Positions 10,501-20,084 of a stretch of 64,000 nucleotides of DNA are shown here, piece after piece. The notes beneath the pieces were generated by a model. That model saw only the letters and a list, made by a program, of their open reading frames with translations. It was not told the origin of the DNA and made no database searches. How positions within the stretch are numbered: the stretch's first letter is position 1; each line of letters starts with the position of its first letter. The translations under genes were made by a program, and so were the position numbers. Source of the DNA: Onthophagus taurus (Eukaryota > Arthropoda > Insecta > Coleoptera > Scarabaeidae); contig NC_091973.1 of NCBI RefSeq assembly GCF_036711975.1, positions 15,872,001 to 15,936,000 on the forward strand. The letters are read 5' to 3'.

Positions 10501-11296
10501 ATTAATGAACAACGCCGTATTTGGCAAGACGATGGAAAATATTCGAAAACATTCCAATGTGAAGCTTGTGACAAAATGGGGTGGTCGTTACGGCGCTGAG
10601 GCGTTGATCGCGAAACCAAATTTCAAATCCTCAATTATCTTCGATGAAAATTTAGTTGCTATAGAGCTCAATAAAATGGAAATTTATTTTAATAAACCCA
10701 TCTACGTTGGTATGTGTATTTTAGATATATCGAAATTAAAAATATATGATTTTCATTATTCGTATATGAGGAGACGATTTGGGGACAAGGCCAGAGTCTG
10801 TTACACCGATACTGATTCCCTTATATACGAAGTCGAATGCCCGGATTTATATGAAGTGATTCGACGCGATGCTTCGAAATATTTCGACACGAGTGATTAT
10901 CCTGAAAATAATATATACAACATTCCTCGTGTAAATAAAAAAGTTCTCGGTATGATGAAAGATGAAAACGCCGGTAAGGTAATGACTGAATTTGTGGGGT
11001 TGAGATCGAAGATGTATGCATGCCGAGTGGAGGGGGGAGATAGAGTTAAAAAAGCTAAAGGCATAAAAACGTCTATTGTTAAAAACGTAATCAGTTTCGA
11101 TGATTACTTAGTATGTTTGCGAGAGGACAAAGAAATGCTCGTCACCCAAAAATTGTTTCAATCGCGAAACCACCAAGTATCAACAATTACGCAAACCAAA
11201 ACTGCACTTAGTTCTCACGACGATAAAAGATATATTATTCCGGGGACAGTTGATACTTTACCCTGGGGACATTGGCGCATCTTATCATGCTGTTAA
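7568..11296 (+). CDS. polB: Polinton protein-primed DNA polymerase B
   Basis: An uninterrupted 1242-residue frame. Residues ~1-380 are an N-terminal region shared with large Polinton-type PolB proteins (CFAWAVTSALYP block near 260). A zinc-finger-like unit follows (FCERCLHYFYTSTGLEKHVE, ~392-412). The exonuclease has Exo I (VVYADLE, ~447), Exo II (HNLSGYDSHF, ~588) and Exo III (YLKTDILLLADVF, ~738). Between Exo I and II sits a CHIC...RDHCHLTGKYRG...HEDCN unit that resembles the endonuclease VII His-Me finger. Polymerase motif A is YDDINNQYGWAM (~835), motif B is LMNNAVFGKTMEN (~978) and motif C is CYTDTDS (~1078). It ends with the family's typical TLPWGHWRI C-terminus. The enzyme is expected to copy the element from its ends by protein priming. 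All catalytic motifs appear intact. Confidence 0.93.
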   Translation: MASTSVKTLSFSRLVEEMRHRVVTADGEDIEPAIKDCNRNIKVMNAALKVANTSGEKHHITTCAGHMHGFRSMLKSLRYVTGTGYKPTHPTRENFRSLRVKWQDLQTAFSNRMRTGIIINLTHKDPRQFMEDAKKMIIRRMTNDVKKSTLKVNAVFCGEFVTKKMGKEVFEFKYINTRNVAIYNNTDLEEWFKSNIQDPVLKDLEEFQEKDSGWALNAIVNLQMNINKYTPQLGSSYIELPRALRLKHACVNVKNDDEACFAWAVTSALYPANHHTDRTYMYPHYSEVLNMKNIAMPMVMKQIPRFEQQNDVSVNVYILESLKKGRYNVVPSYLAKERRGRHVNLLLIQDKYVEEEDGDDDGEFKPRFHYVWIKDLSRLVSSQLSIHHTKKYFCERCLHYFYTSTGLEKHVEDCAKMNECRIRMPKEGEMVYFKNFQNKEPVPFVVYADLECLLIPTTKTDTQHKPYSIGYYVKCSYDESLSFYKSYAGENCQQWFATEMKQLAEDVETIFLCPLPMEPLTEPQELEFRSLSCCHICENRFDVVTYVKAVFVRVRDHCHLTGKYRGAAHEDCNINYQDSHVIPVVFHNLSGYDSHFIIKNLAKDFEGRIDLLPINKERYISFTKNIDQNLIKFRFIDSFRFMASSLDKLASYIDSFPNLKTQFPNLDESKFNLLTRKGVFPYDYLDSFTKLNETALPDESKFYNSMTDSHIADTDYTHANEVWNAFGCQNLGNYSELYLKTDILLLADVFEKFRASCLNSYSLDPAHYYTLPGYTWDCMLKYTRVKLELLTDIDMAMFIERGIRGGLSQCSKRYASANNKYLPNYKSDEPSKFIIYDDINNQYGWAMSQYLPYGGFKWVEGNNINFTVPEDNPEGYILEVDLEYPESIHDSHCDLPFCPEHRAPPNSKQTKLMGTLYNKERYVLHYRNLQQAIENGLILTKIHRVLEFKQSAWLKSYIDLNTKFRTAAINDFEKNLFKLMNNAVFGKTMENIRKHSNVKLVTKWGGRYGAEALIAKPNFKSSIIFDENLVAIELNKMEIYFNKPIYVGMCILDISKLKIYDFHYSYMRRRFGDKARVCYTDTDSLIYEVECPDLYEVIRRDASKYFDTSDYPENNIYNIPRVNKKVLGMMKDENAGKVMTEFVGLRSKMYACRVEGGDRVKKAKGIKTSIVKNVISFDDYLVCLREDKEMLVTQKLFQSRNHQVSTITQTKTALSSHDDKRYIIPGTVDTLPWGHWRILSCC
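9178..9221. repeat. perfect 20-bp inverted duplication inside polB
   Basis: CGAAAACCGCTTTGACGTAG is followed by the spacer TCAC and then by its exact reverse complement. It encodes the stretch between CHICENRF and VRDHCHLTG, where relatives are usually shorter, so it appears to be a templated inverted duplication that kept the frame. The hairpin would be very stable in single-stranded DNA or RNA. Confidence 0.85.
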
Positions 11297-11419
11297 CAGG
11301 TGCGGATCGAATTAAACTCTCATTATTAAACAATATAATTCCCCAAGAATTGATAAGACAACATTTTTTTGGAGCCTGCCTACAAGCATCTTTAATGTAA
11401 ATTAGGGTATTAGCCGGAA

Positions 11420-11596
11420 ATGTTGTTTGGTTATATGAAACATAAGGACCTACACATACCCATAATGCATTTCTGGGTAAAAGTGGAGAATGAATGTTAT
11501 GATCCAACACGTAAAGTAATGAACACTTATTGTGTGTTAACGAAACCGACTTCATCTATGAAGAATGTAATAATAATAATAAATGTATCTTATTAA
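11420..11596 (+). CDS. short ORF downstream of polB, unknown
   Basis: A 58-codon frame starts 123 bases after the polymerase stop and reads MLFGYMKHKDLHIPIMHFWV, then KVENECYDPTRKVMNTYC. The HFWVKVENECYDPT stretch has a protein-like look, but no family is recognised. It could be a small gene of the element, the remnant of a lost Polinton gene, or chance. An antisense frame of 106 codons covers the same bases and is not favoured. Confidence 0.25.
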   Translation: MLFGYMKHKDLHIPIMHFWVKVENECYDPTRKVMNTYCVLTKPTSSMKNVIIIINVSY

Positions 11597-11699
11597 ATTT
11601 ATATAATTTATGGTTTTTTAAATAAATAAATAATCTCTAATCTTCTATAATTTTTTATTTTAATCCTTATCTCTCCCGACTGACAGCTGCTGCCGTGAT

Positions 11700-12345
11700 G
11701 TTTTTTTTTAGCAGCAACCGTAGCGTTGCTTTATTTTTTATTAAGTAAATATAAACATGTCTGCGATAAAGGTTACCACCACTTCTATACCCTCTTAAGT
11801 TCCAACACTTCACTCCCCGCATGCTCGAACCCCGGCAGAATTCCAAGCCAAACGCTTTTGTGTCCGGATATATCAAGGTTTTGATGAAGTTCCAACACCC
11901 CTCACTCCGCACCTCACCCACTGCCCCCTACTGGCACACATCCTTCACCTAACTGGTTGTCTAGATGACGTCACCACCACCAAGCTGCACACGATCCGGC
12001 GGCATGACATCATCAGCTCGATAACTAAATAAAGTCCTTTTACCAGTTTTCACCCGTGCAATGTTGTTCACGCTAATTATAGTCGGCAGGAGGTTGTAGG
12101 GAGGGATAGGGGTTGAACCGATCGGTTGAACAGGGGTTTTAACCAAGGCCCTTTTGGCAGTTTTCACCCGTGCGATATTGTTCGTGCTTGTTATAGGCGA
12201 CGGGCGGTTGTTGGGGGGGAATTTTTTTGGTTTATTTTTCGATTTGAAGTATCGTTAACGAGATATTTACCATTTTATAACCTCCAAGCCAAACGCTTTG
12301 TGTTCACATGTCCGGTGGAATGACGTCATCAGCTCGATAACTAAA
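11700..12345 (-). repeat. degenerate extra copies of the TIR unit
   Basis: Inside the right repeat lie diverged, partly deleted extra copies of the same unit. They include the AAAACTG-CCAAAAGGGC border, the CCGGACACAAAGCG block and TGACGTCA-like sites, some mutated. The right arm has accumulated more unit copies than the left. Confidence 0.65.
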
Positions 12346-13425
12346 TAAGGCCGTTTTGGCAGTTTTTACCCGTGCCATATTGTTCGTGCTTGTTATAGGC
12401 GATTGGGGGTTGTAGGGGGGAATTTTTTGGTTTATTTTTCGATTTGAAGCATCGTTAACGAGATATTTACCATTTTATAACCTCCAAGCCAAACGCTTCG
12501 TGTCCGGATGTGTCAAGGCCTCGATATATCGACGATGACGTCATCGTGATAGGGCGGTAGCCTCATTCAATCCCCAGCCTAAAAGAGGGTTCTCGGAGAA
12601 TGCTATGCTCCGATTGAACCACCCTGCCCTGCCCGCCTGCACGCCGCACCATAGCACTCAGCCGGTAAGCCAAACCAAACGCTTTGTGTCCGGATGTATC
12701 AAGGTCTCGATGAAGTTCCAACACCCCTCACTTCGCACCCTGCCCCCCCTACCGGCCCACGCCCAAATGCCGCACCTAACTGGTTGTCTAGATGACGTCA
12801 CCCCTACCAAGCTCCACACGATCCGGCGGCATGACGTCATCAGCTCGATAACTAAATAAGGCCCTTTTGGCAGTTTTCACCCGTGCCATATTGTTCGTAT
12901 TTGTTATAGGCGACAGGGGGTTGTAGGGGGGAATTTTTTGGTTTATTTTTCGATTTGAAGCATCGTTAACGAGATATTTATCATTTTATAACCTCCAAGC
13001 CAAACGCTTCGTGTCCGGATGTGTCAAGGCCTTGATATATCGACGATGACGTCATCGTGATAAGGCGGTAGCCTCATTCAATCCCCAGCCTAAAAGAGGG
13101 TTCTTGGAGAATGCTATGCTCTGATTGAACCACCCTGCCCTGCCCGCCCGCACCCCGCACCATAGCACTCAGCCGGTAAGCCAAACCAAACGCTTTGTGT
13201 CCGGCCTCGATGATGACGTCATCATCATAAGGCCTGTCGATCCTCATTCAAATTTCCCGCCAAAAAGAGGGTTCTTGGAGAATGCTGCGCTCTGATTGGT
13301 TGAATTTAAAATGTGGGCGTGGCTACACCCTCGAAAGGAGGTAGTGGTGGGGATAAAAAGTACTTTTCGACCCCAATGTTAAATCTTATGGGATTTTGGT
13401 CCAGAACGCCCATAGCTATACTACT
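12346..13425 (-). repeat. Polinton right terminal inverted repeat
   Basis: Reverse complement of 5315-6390 with only scattered differences by eye. It ends ...CCATAGCTATACTACT and abuts the TTTTCT duplication at 13426-13431. Confidence 0.88.
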
Positions 13426-13476
13426 TTTTCTTTTCCGTATTTTCTCATTGGGACATTGTCGCTTTAAAACCGATCC

Positions 13477-14148
13477 ATGAAGAAACATCTAAATCGTTCC
13501 GTCTTCTCATACCTAGATACCTTTAAAGAAAATGTACAGGGCTTCCGAACTCTGGGTTTTCCAGTTGACCAATGGAATTTTCTTTTATTTAACATATTAC
13601 TTCAGAAGTTAAATACATCATGTAAAATTAAATTCGAGTCAGAACATACCACTTTCGATATTCCGATGTTTGAACAATTATTGCATTTTTTGGAACAACA
13701 ATCTAAGGCTCTAGATTCTGTATCATTCACTTCGTCGGAGAAGCCCTCAATAAATCGATCGAAATTGTCGACATCTACTATGGCTCGTGAAAAAGCAATT
13801 GATTTAAAGGTGGAAGATTCGAAATCGGCCGTCAAATGTCCGATATGCTCAGAATCACATCAGGTCTACCGATGTGCTCAATTTCATGTTAAATCGCCAG
13901 CTGAAAGATTAGTGATAGCAAGAGATAACAATTTGTGTCGAAATTGTTTAAGCAAAGGTCATACCACTAACAATTGCTTTTCAAATCACTGTTGTCATTC
14001 ATGCAAGCAACGCCATCATACATTACTTCATTTTGGACCTAAACAGCCAATTTCTTCTACTCATGTGGGTACAACATTAGATATAAATAATCATTCAAAA
14101 CCAGAAAATCGTCGAGTTATCTTACCCATCGCCTTTATTCATTTATGA
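13477..14148 (+). pseudogene. gag: BEL/Pao gag, C-terminal part with zinc knuckles
   Basis: The frame contains LDTFKENVQGFRTLGFPVDQ and WNFLLFNILLQKLN, matching the DUF1759 gag region also seen in the antisense copy at 22990-23568. It then has a Cys/His-rich nucleic-acid binding part: CPICSESHQVYRCAQF, CRNCLSKGHTTNNC and CHSCKQRHHTLLH. These triplet knuckles are typical of BEL/Pao gag. The N-terminus is missing; the Polinton lies just upstream. A one-base frameshift near 14148 separates it from the protease, which in BEL elements is fused in frame. Confidence 0.85.
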
Positions 14149-14149
14149 T

Positions 14150-14953
14150 CAATTTGGTCAACCTCATTTGGCACGTGCATTGATTGACTCTGGAAGCACG
14201 TCAAATTGTATTACCACCAAGCTACTGCAACGACTTCGTTTGCCACGACAAAATAATTCTTCGTTAGAAATACAGGGTTTAAACTCGATGACGTCCATCT
14301 GTAACAAAGAAAGTGTTAATTGCATCATTCAACCTTGCCATTCAGGAAACTTATCGTTTAATCTGAAAGCTATTGTTACATCTTCAATATGTTCCGCTCA
14401 ACCTTCATTATCTTCTATTATACAATCCTACGATTATCTTAAATGCCTCCAATTCCATCCCGAACATCATTCTCCTTCCGAAGAAGTGGATATATTATTG
14501 GGAGCAGAATTGGTACATCAATTGTTTACTGGTGGTCGTGTCTGTGGTGGTCAGGACGATCCTGTGGCTGTGTATTCAGTGTTCGGGTGGATAGTGATGG
14601 GAAAATCCAAATTATTACCATCCATGTCTTTATCAACATCTATCTTAACAATTGATGACTCATTACATTTATCAATGCAACGCTTTTGGGAATTGGAATC
14701 TACTACTGAAATCAAGATGATGTCAATTGAAGAGGCAAAATGTGAAACTCATTACAAAAATAATTATCGTCGTGATATTAATGGCAGATTTATTGTATCA
14801 CTCCCGTTTAGAACCAAAGAACCTATTCTTGGAAATTCATATGATATTGCTCTGAAACGATTTAAATTATTGGAGAAACGTTTGTTGAGAGATGATATAC
14901 TTCACAAGAAATACGTCGAATTCATGAGGGATCATTTGCATTCATTAACGTAA
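14150..14953 (+). pseudogene. pol: BEL/Pao protease and start of reverse transcriptase
   Basis: Continues the same polyprotein in another frame: YDQFGQPHLARALIDSGSTS carries the aspartic protease active site DSGS. The HQLFTGG and VYSVFGWIVMG blocks follow. Then come the RT lead-in FWELES and DINGRFIVSLPF, with LEKRLL and EFMRDHLHSL. The frame is lost at 14953, exactly where BEL RT should proceed to its fingers. An antisense PLE piece follows, and BEL resumes at the RT palm YVDD near 16112. About 250 residues of RT are missing, so the join involved deletion as well as insertion. Confidence 0.85.
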
Positions 14954-15129
14954 TTGCAAAAGATATAAAATTATTAAACGGAAAATCTATCTTAAGTCAC
15001 ACTCTTCGTTTCGACATCTTTGAGCGGACTGAGGATGCGTAATTGAAACAAGTTGTAGGTTAAGGATAGTTGAACGTTAAGAAAGCGGGAAAATTTGAAA
15101 TGCAGTTCTTGAAATGAACCTGACTATTT

Positions 15130-16110
15130 AAAATAAAAATGGATATGATAACATTTTTAGAAAAAAATCTCTGGTTGTTAAAGTCGGAAATGTCGTTGAG
15201 TAGGTTTTCTTCATTATCCTTTTTATATTTGTTTATGAAATATTCCTCATAGAGAATGACATCAAGAACGCTGGGATGATGTTAAGTTTTCTAATATTTT
15301 TGTTAAGTTTGTTCAAGTTATGGCTATAAGTTAAAGTTAAGTATTGTTTTTTGGTTTGGAAATTTGGGTAAACTAATTTTCTAATATTATTATTATGTAT
15401 ACTGTTAATATCTTGCAAAAAGGTGATGTTATAGCCGTTATTAATTCCTATTTTTATTATATTGTTAAGTTCTGTTTGAAAGTTATTTTTATTAAGGGGG
15501 GTGTTGTAGTTAATCTGTTGAACAAAAAATTAAGTGCAGCTTTTTTATGAGCAGTACAAATGTAAGAGTTCTTGGGGATGATACAATCAGTAGTTGTTGG
15601 TTTCCTGTAAATGTCGAAATTGATAAAACCATCCTTGTAATTCTTTATGAGAGTAAGATCCACAAAATTTATACGGTTATTGTTTTCCTTTTCCATGGTG
15701 AATTCTAGATTATTGATGGTGTTGAAAACGTTGAACAAAGCTTTAAGCTTAGCCGGATTCCCCGTGTAAATAATAATAATGTCATCAACATACCTTTCAT
15801 AGAATTTAATATCTTTAGTGAAAATGGAGTATTTGTATGAGACCAATTTATTTTCTAGATTATTAACAAAAATATCGGCGATGATACACGAAATCGGAGA
15901 ACCCATAGGCAAGCCATTAGTCATAGTGAAAAATTTATTGTTAGAAAGGAAAAAATTTTGTTTACATATGAATCTGATGATGGAGCAAAGGTCTTTTATG
16001 TTCTCATTCTCAACACCATCAAAATCATTCATGTGACGTTTAAGGTGTTTCTCAATAATTTTCAAGGACTTATCTATAGGCACGTTAGTGTATAGGTTTT
16101 TTTTAATGTC
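15130..16110 (-). pseudogene. antisense Penelope-like RT with GIY-YIG tail piece
   Basis: On the minus strand the reading starts at DIKKNLYTNVPID and proceeds through TNGLPMGSPISCIIADIFVN, then FYERYVDDIIIIYTGN, NFVDLTLIKN and FDIYRKPTTTDCII. This is a good PLE RT palm with catalytic YVDD. Frames then shift to MQDINSIHNNNIRKL and finally to a piece like LLNDISDFNNQRFF, the C-terminal end of the GIY-YIG module. The nuclease core between them is deleted. The element sits within the BEL/Pao pol gene; the right junction shares a YVDD-coding stretch with BEL. Confidence 0.85.
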
Positions 16111-16111
16111 T

Positions 16112-17019
16112 ATGTTGATGATATTGTCACCGGTGCAACATCAATCAAAGATATACTTACATTAAAGGAAGATCTAATTGCTATTCTACGGAAAGGGGGG
16201 TTTGAGCTCGGCAAGTGGGCAAGTAATTGTTCACACCTTTTGGAAACCATATTTCAAACTGATTTGCAATCATTACTGTCTTTAGACTATGAAGACTCAA
16301 TTACTGTTAAAATTCTGGGATCACATTGGTGTGTAATCACGGACAACTTTAAATACCAATATTTACCTCGTTCAAATCATTCGACAAAAGAATACTATGG
16401 TATTGTTTCAGATATTGCTCGGATTTATGATCTATTGGGATTTTTAGCACCACGTACATTCAAAGCTAAGCATTTTATTCAACAACTTTGGCAAGTTCAT
16501 TGTGATTGGGATGATATTCCACCTCATCACGTGGTAACACAATGGGAAAACTTTAAGCAACAATTAACTTTATTATCAAATCTCGAAATACCTCGCTTCA
16601 TGTCATCTAGTGATTATAAAACTTGTGAGCTTCACCTCTTTTGTGACGCCTCTGAGGTGGGATATGCTACTGCAGCTTACTTACGTTATCAAAATCAAGA
16701 TGAACTCATTAAAACTTATTTCATCGGTGGAAAGTCCCGCATTGCCCCATTGAAAACTATTTCTATACCCAGATTGGAACTATGCGGAGCTACGCTTCTT
16801 GTTGATTTCCTATTAATCATTAAAAACACCATAGCGTCTGTAATTACAATCGATTCCATAACCGCTTGGTCGGATTCTCAGGTTGTATTATCCTGGATCA
16901 AATCCTCTCCTCATAAATGGAAGGTATTTGTTGCTAACTTGGAAATATGTTCCGTCATCGCAGAATCCAGCAGACTGTGCTTCTCGTGGTCTGTATCCAA
17001 ATCAACTTTTAAATGCTAA
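16112..17019 (+). pseudogene. pol: BEL/Pao RT palm to RNase H
   Basis: Starts at YVDDIVTGATSIKDILTLKE, the catalytic box of BEL RT. It continues through FELGKWASNCSHL, DIARIYDLLGFLAP, LHLFCDASEVGYATAAYLRY and ISIPRLELCGATLL to ITAWSDSQVVLSWIKSSPHK, the BEL RNase H signature. The frame drops out at 17019 after VFVANLEICSV. Cytoplasmic reverse transcription is the normal role; this copy lacks the N-terminal half of RT. Confidence 0.88.
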
Positions 17020-17029
17020 TATTTAGTGG

Positions 17030-17437
17030 AACGGTCCTGAATGGCTTTCCCAACAATACAATAATTGGCCAAACCAACAACTTAACAAATCTGATAAAGA
17101 GGTTAATAAAGAGAAACGAGCAATAATAAATTGTACCACAGATGTATCTACCAATATACTAGACGAATTGCTAAACAAATTTTCTCAAATTTATTATCGG
17201 CAGCTCGCTCCGTTCATGGATAGAGATGGGTTGCTCAGGGTGGATGGTCGATTACGTTGTGCTGAAATACCATTCGAGCATAAACATCAATTATTATTAC
17301 CGAAAAATTGTCGATTAACACAACTAATAATTGAAGAAACACATCATAAATTTATACATCCTGGTCTTCGAACTTTATCATCATTAACTGGTGTGAAGTT
17401 ATCCATAAATCCCAGCCATAAACTAATAACTCCGTAA
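17030..17437 (+). pseudogene. pol: BEL/Pao integrase N-terminal fragment
   Basis: Another frame gives WNGPEWLSQQ, then the conserved FMDRDGLLRVDGRLRCAEIP, HQLLLPKNCRLTQLIIEETH and FIHPGLRTL, the lead-in to the BEL integrase zinc-binding region. It stops after LTGVKLS, before the catalytic DDE core. The 3' end of this BEL element, including an LTR, is not seen. Confidence 0.82.
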
Positions 17438-17659
17438 CCAATACGATTTGGGTTACCAAATTCACACACAGGTCACTGTTACCCTGAAAAACAGCTTACA
17501 ACCCCACTTGGTAAAAAAAAATTTTTTCAACCCCCACCCCCGAAAAAGGGATGTTTTCGCCCTGATGGGCACCTCCGAATTAAACCAAATTCTACCACAT
17601 AATAGAACACAGTTCTTGTTGTACAAAAAAGTTAAAAAAAACATAAAATATCATTTTTC

Positions 17660-18730
17660 AAAAACGCTATTGAAGGAAAAATGGAAGTGGACTCCGTCGT
17701 AGGGATGTTTCAACGATCCGAAGAAAAACATAATTTGAAGTACTCTTTTTACGTAGGAGATGGAGACAGCAAAACCTTCAAAGGTATTATGGACGCTCAG
17801 CCGTATGACAGTGTAATAGAAACTAAAAAAGAATGCGTCGATCACGTTCAGAAACGAATGGGCACACGGTTACGAAATCTAAAAAGAAACAACCGCGGAT
17901 TAGGAGGCAAAGGAAAATTAACAGGAAAATTAATTGATGAACTTTCCTTATATTATGGATTGGCTATTCGCAGAAATTGCGATTCCGTGAAGGACATGAA
18001 AAAAGAGATCTGGGCTACTTTGTATCATAAAATTTCAACAGATGAAACTCCAAATCATGACAATGGTCCAGTTGGTGCTGACTCGTGGTGTTCCTGGAAA
18101 AAAGCGTACGCTTTGTCAGAAATCGATGAGTACACTCACAAGCCAGCAATCGGCAATGATGTTTTCAACGCAGTGAAACCTGCGTAAGAAGAACTATCAA
18201 GGGAAGATCTTTTGACAAGATGTTTAGGGGGATATACGCAAAACAGCAATGAAAGTTACAACGCCGCGTTATGGTCTATCGCACCAAAAACAATTCATAG
18301 TGGCAAGAAAGTGGTTGACATTGCGTCTGATATAGCTGCTTGCAATTTTAATAACAGTCTTACAAGCATTATGGAAATAGTGCAAGCACTGAAATTAACA
18401 ATTGGAAGATCGTGCTTCGACTTTTGTCATGAAACGGATTTAAATCGCATTGCTCGCGCTGAGCGCTCCATGACTGCTGAGGCTAAAGAATCTCGTAGAA
18501 GCCTACTGTCAGACAGAAAAGCTGCAGAAGATGAAAATAAGCTTCAGGAAGGACAGCTGTATGGTGCAGGAATCGCTGTTAAAAATATACAATTTTTTAC
18601 ATTCGAAAACTTTAAACGCGTTTGTCTGGAAACTACATTTTTCAAATCTGTGCACACGATAACTTCCACATTTTCAACGGATTTTCAAGATTTTTTTTTT
18701 CAAAAGTTTGTATTATCTTATTCTAGGTAA
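17660..18730 (+). pseudogene. Mutator-like transposase fragment, one stop codon
   Basis: A single frame runs through MEVDSVVGMFQRSEEKHN, KYSFYVGDGDSKTFKGIMDA, CVDHVQKRMGTRLRNLKRNN and SNESYNAALWSIAPKTIH. The GDGDSK block, the C-x2-H followed by KRMGTRLR, and the N-x-SYNA-x-WSI-x-PK block are hallmarks of the insect Mutator-like transposase domain. A lone in-frame TAA (18185-18187) interrupts it. The N-terminal third of a full transposase is missing and the frame loses similarity after LYGAGIA. The last ~60 codons may therefore be unrelated. Confidence 0.72.
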
Positions 18731-18839
18731 GTACGTAGCCGTTTTTCGATATGTCTCAGATTCTCTGTTTTACAACCATTTTTATGTAAGTCTCGATTGG
18801 CACACGCGACATTCGCATACTAATAACGTTAGGAACAAA

Positions 18840-19141
18840 TGTTTACGAATTAAGATGTAATGAATGTAAACATTTTTACATAGGCCAAACTGGTAGAAGC
18901 CTTAAAACCAGAATCAAAGGACACTTTACCAAAGAGTCTTCCACCGTCTTTAAGCATTTAAAGAATAACAACCATAAATCTTCTTTAGAAAACGCCAAAC
19001 TTCTCAAGAAAATTAAAAAATCCAGAGAACTGGACCTCTACGAGTAATATTTTATACATATTAATAATAAAAATGATAATGATTTGCTATTAAATGACAT
19101 AACAGAATTCAACAAATATAGAAACTTTCTTAAATTTATCT
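18840..19141 (+). pseudogene. Penelope-like GIY-YIG endonuclease C-terminus
   Basis: Reads RCNECKHFYIGQTGRSLKTR, then IKGHFTKESSTVFKHLKNNN and, after a stop, a tail LLLNDITEFNKYRNFLKF ending at TAA. It is nearly the same sequence as the minus-strand piece at 3668-3945, with the nuclease YIG and R-x3-R-x-K-x-H residues retained. No RT precedes it, so it is an isolated relic from the same PLE family. Confidence 0.8.
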
Positions 19142-19279
19142 AATAGTTCCGCATATTAACTGTATGATAATTTTTCTGTACCATTTCACGGATTTTCGTA
19201 AACTATAATACGAAAACATTTGGTTCGGTAAGTCAACACCCTTTTTTGCATCATTATAAAAGAAAACAGTATCAGGCTT
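19136..19279 (-). pseudogene. piggyBac transposase fragment
   Basis: Minus strand reads KPDTVFFYNDAKKGVDLPNQ then MFSYYSLRKSVKWYRKIIIQ. This fits the piggyBac block around the last catalytic Asp (K-x-GVD-x2-[DN]-Q-M, then RK-x3-WY-K). Codons further upstream in the same frame show no similarity. A short relic, unrelated in position to the larger piggyBac element at 30345-32514. Confidence 0.72.
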
Positions 19280-19444
19280 TAACTTATTATTTTTTATTTG
19301 AATAAATGTACCGTGATATAAGTAGGTACAACTTAGGTGCACTATACTTATACTAGACATACCGCTAACAAACGTTGTTATGTTTGTTGTACTAACGTTA
19401 TTAAATAGCCTTATTACTCTTAACCTACTTAATATTAATAACAT

Positions 19445-19690
19445 TTACTATTAGTCATAACTTACACCTTCCCCGCTAAATATTTAAAAAAAATATTGTT
19501 TTGTTTATATAATAATTTTTTTTTCTTCTTTCTAAAGTGGTACCGTTTAATTTGTGCAGTGATAAATCACCGTGACAGGTTCTTAAAAAAAGGGACTGCT
19601 CGGTTATGTAACCTTCGTTATGTAACCGCCTACTCCCAGCAGGGTCTATAAGGCACAGTTTAATATAGAAATTTTTGTTTTACCGAGATT
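19445..19690. other. unassigned AT-rich segment
   Basis: No gene or clear element was recognised between the piggyBac fragment and the long palindrome. Confidence 0.4.
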
Positions 19691-19697
19691 CAAATTT

Positions 19698-19832
19698 TTC
19701 AGTCATATATATAAAACACTTCTTCTCAGTGGTAATTTGTTTTATTTTTTATAAAATTAAAACATTATTTTATAAAAAATAAAACAAATTACCACTGAGA
19801 AGAGGTGTTTTATATTTATATATATGACTGAA
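19698..19832. repeat. 135-bp near-perfect palindrome
   Basis: Starts TTCAGTCATATATATAAAAC and reads through ACCACTGAGAAG-type sequence to its own reverse complement, ending GACTGAA. Arms are ~62 bp with a few mismatches and a 6-10 base centre. It is a hairpin-type MITE or foldback; no coding content. Confidence 0.75.
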
Positions 19833-20084
19833 AGCTATAATATTTACAAATATTTACATTTCTTTTAATATTACTTTGGAAAATGGAAGTATTATTATGT
19901 ATATGTTATAATGATAAGACACTATTATCCTCCTTAAATTAAAAATAAACCAATTAAAAACATTTATCAATAATCTAAAAACTCTTAAACAAATCACACT
20001 TAAACATTGATATAAATACAAGAGTTAAACAACTCTATTGTCAATCTAATAACACTGATATTTATTTAAAAAAAACAACAATTA

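Larger units (their letters stand above)
5315..13425 (+). mobile_element. Polinton/Maverick-type element encoding only PolB
   Basis: The 8111-bp element starts AGTAGTATAGCTATGG and ends with the exact reverse complement. It has ~1.08-kb terminal inverted repeats and is flanked by TTTTCT at 5309-5314 and 13426-13431. AG...CT ends, long inverted repeats, a 6-bp duplication and a protein-primed DNA polymerase B together define Polintons. Classical Polintons are 15-20 kb and also carry a retroviral-type integrase, an FtsK/HerA-like ATPase, a cysteine protease and capsid proteins; none is visible here. It therefore looks like a reduced derivative mobilised by integrase supplied in trans. The intact polymerase and perfect target duplication argue for a fairly recent insertion. 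Confidence 0.88.

Noticed and set aside
5315..13425. Polinton integrase, ATPase, protease or capsid genes.
   Set aside because: All six readings between the repeats were checked by eye; no matching motifs beyond PolB were found.
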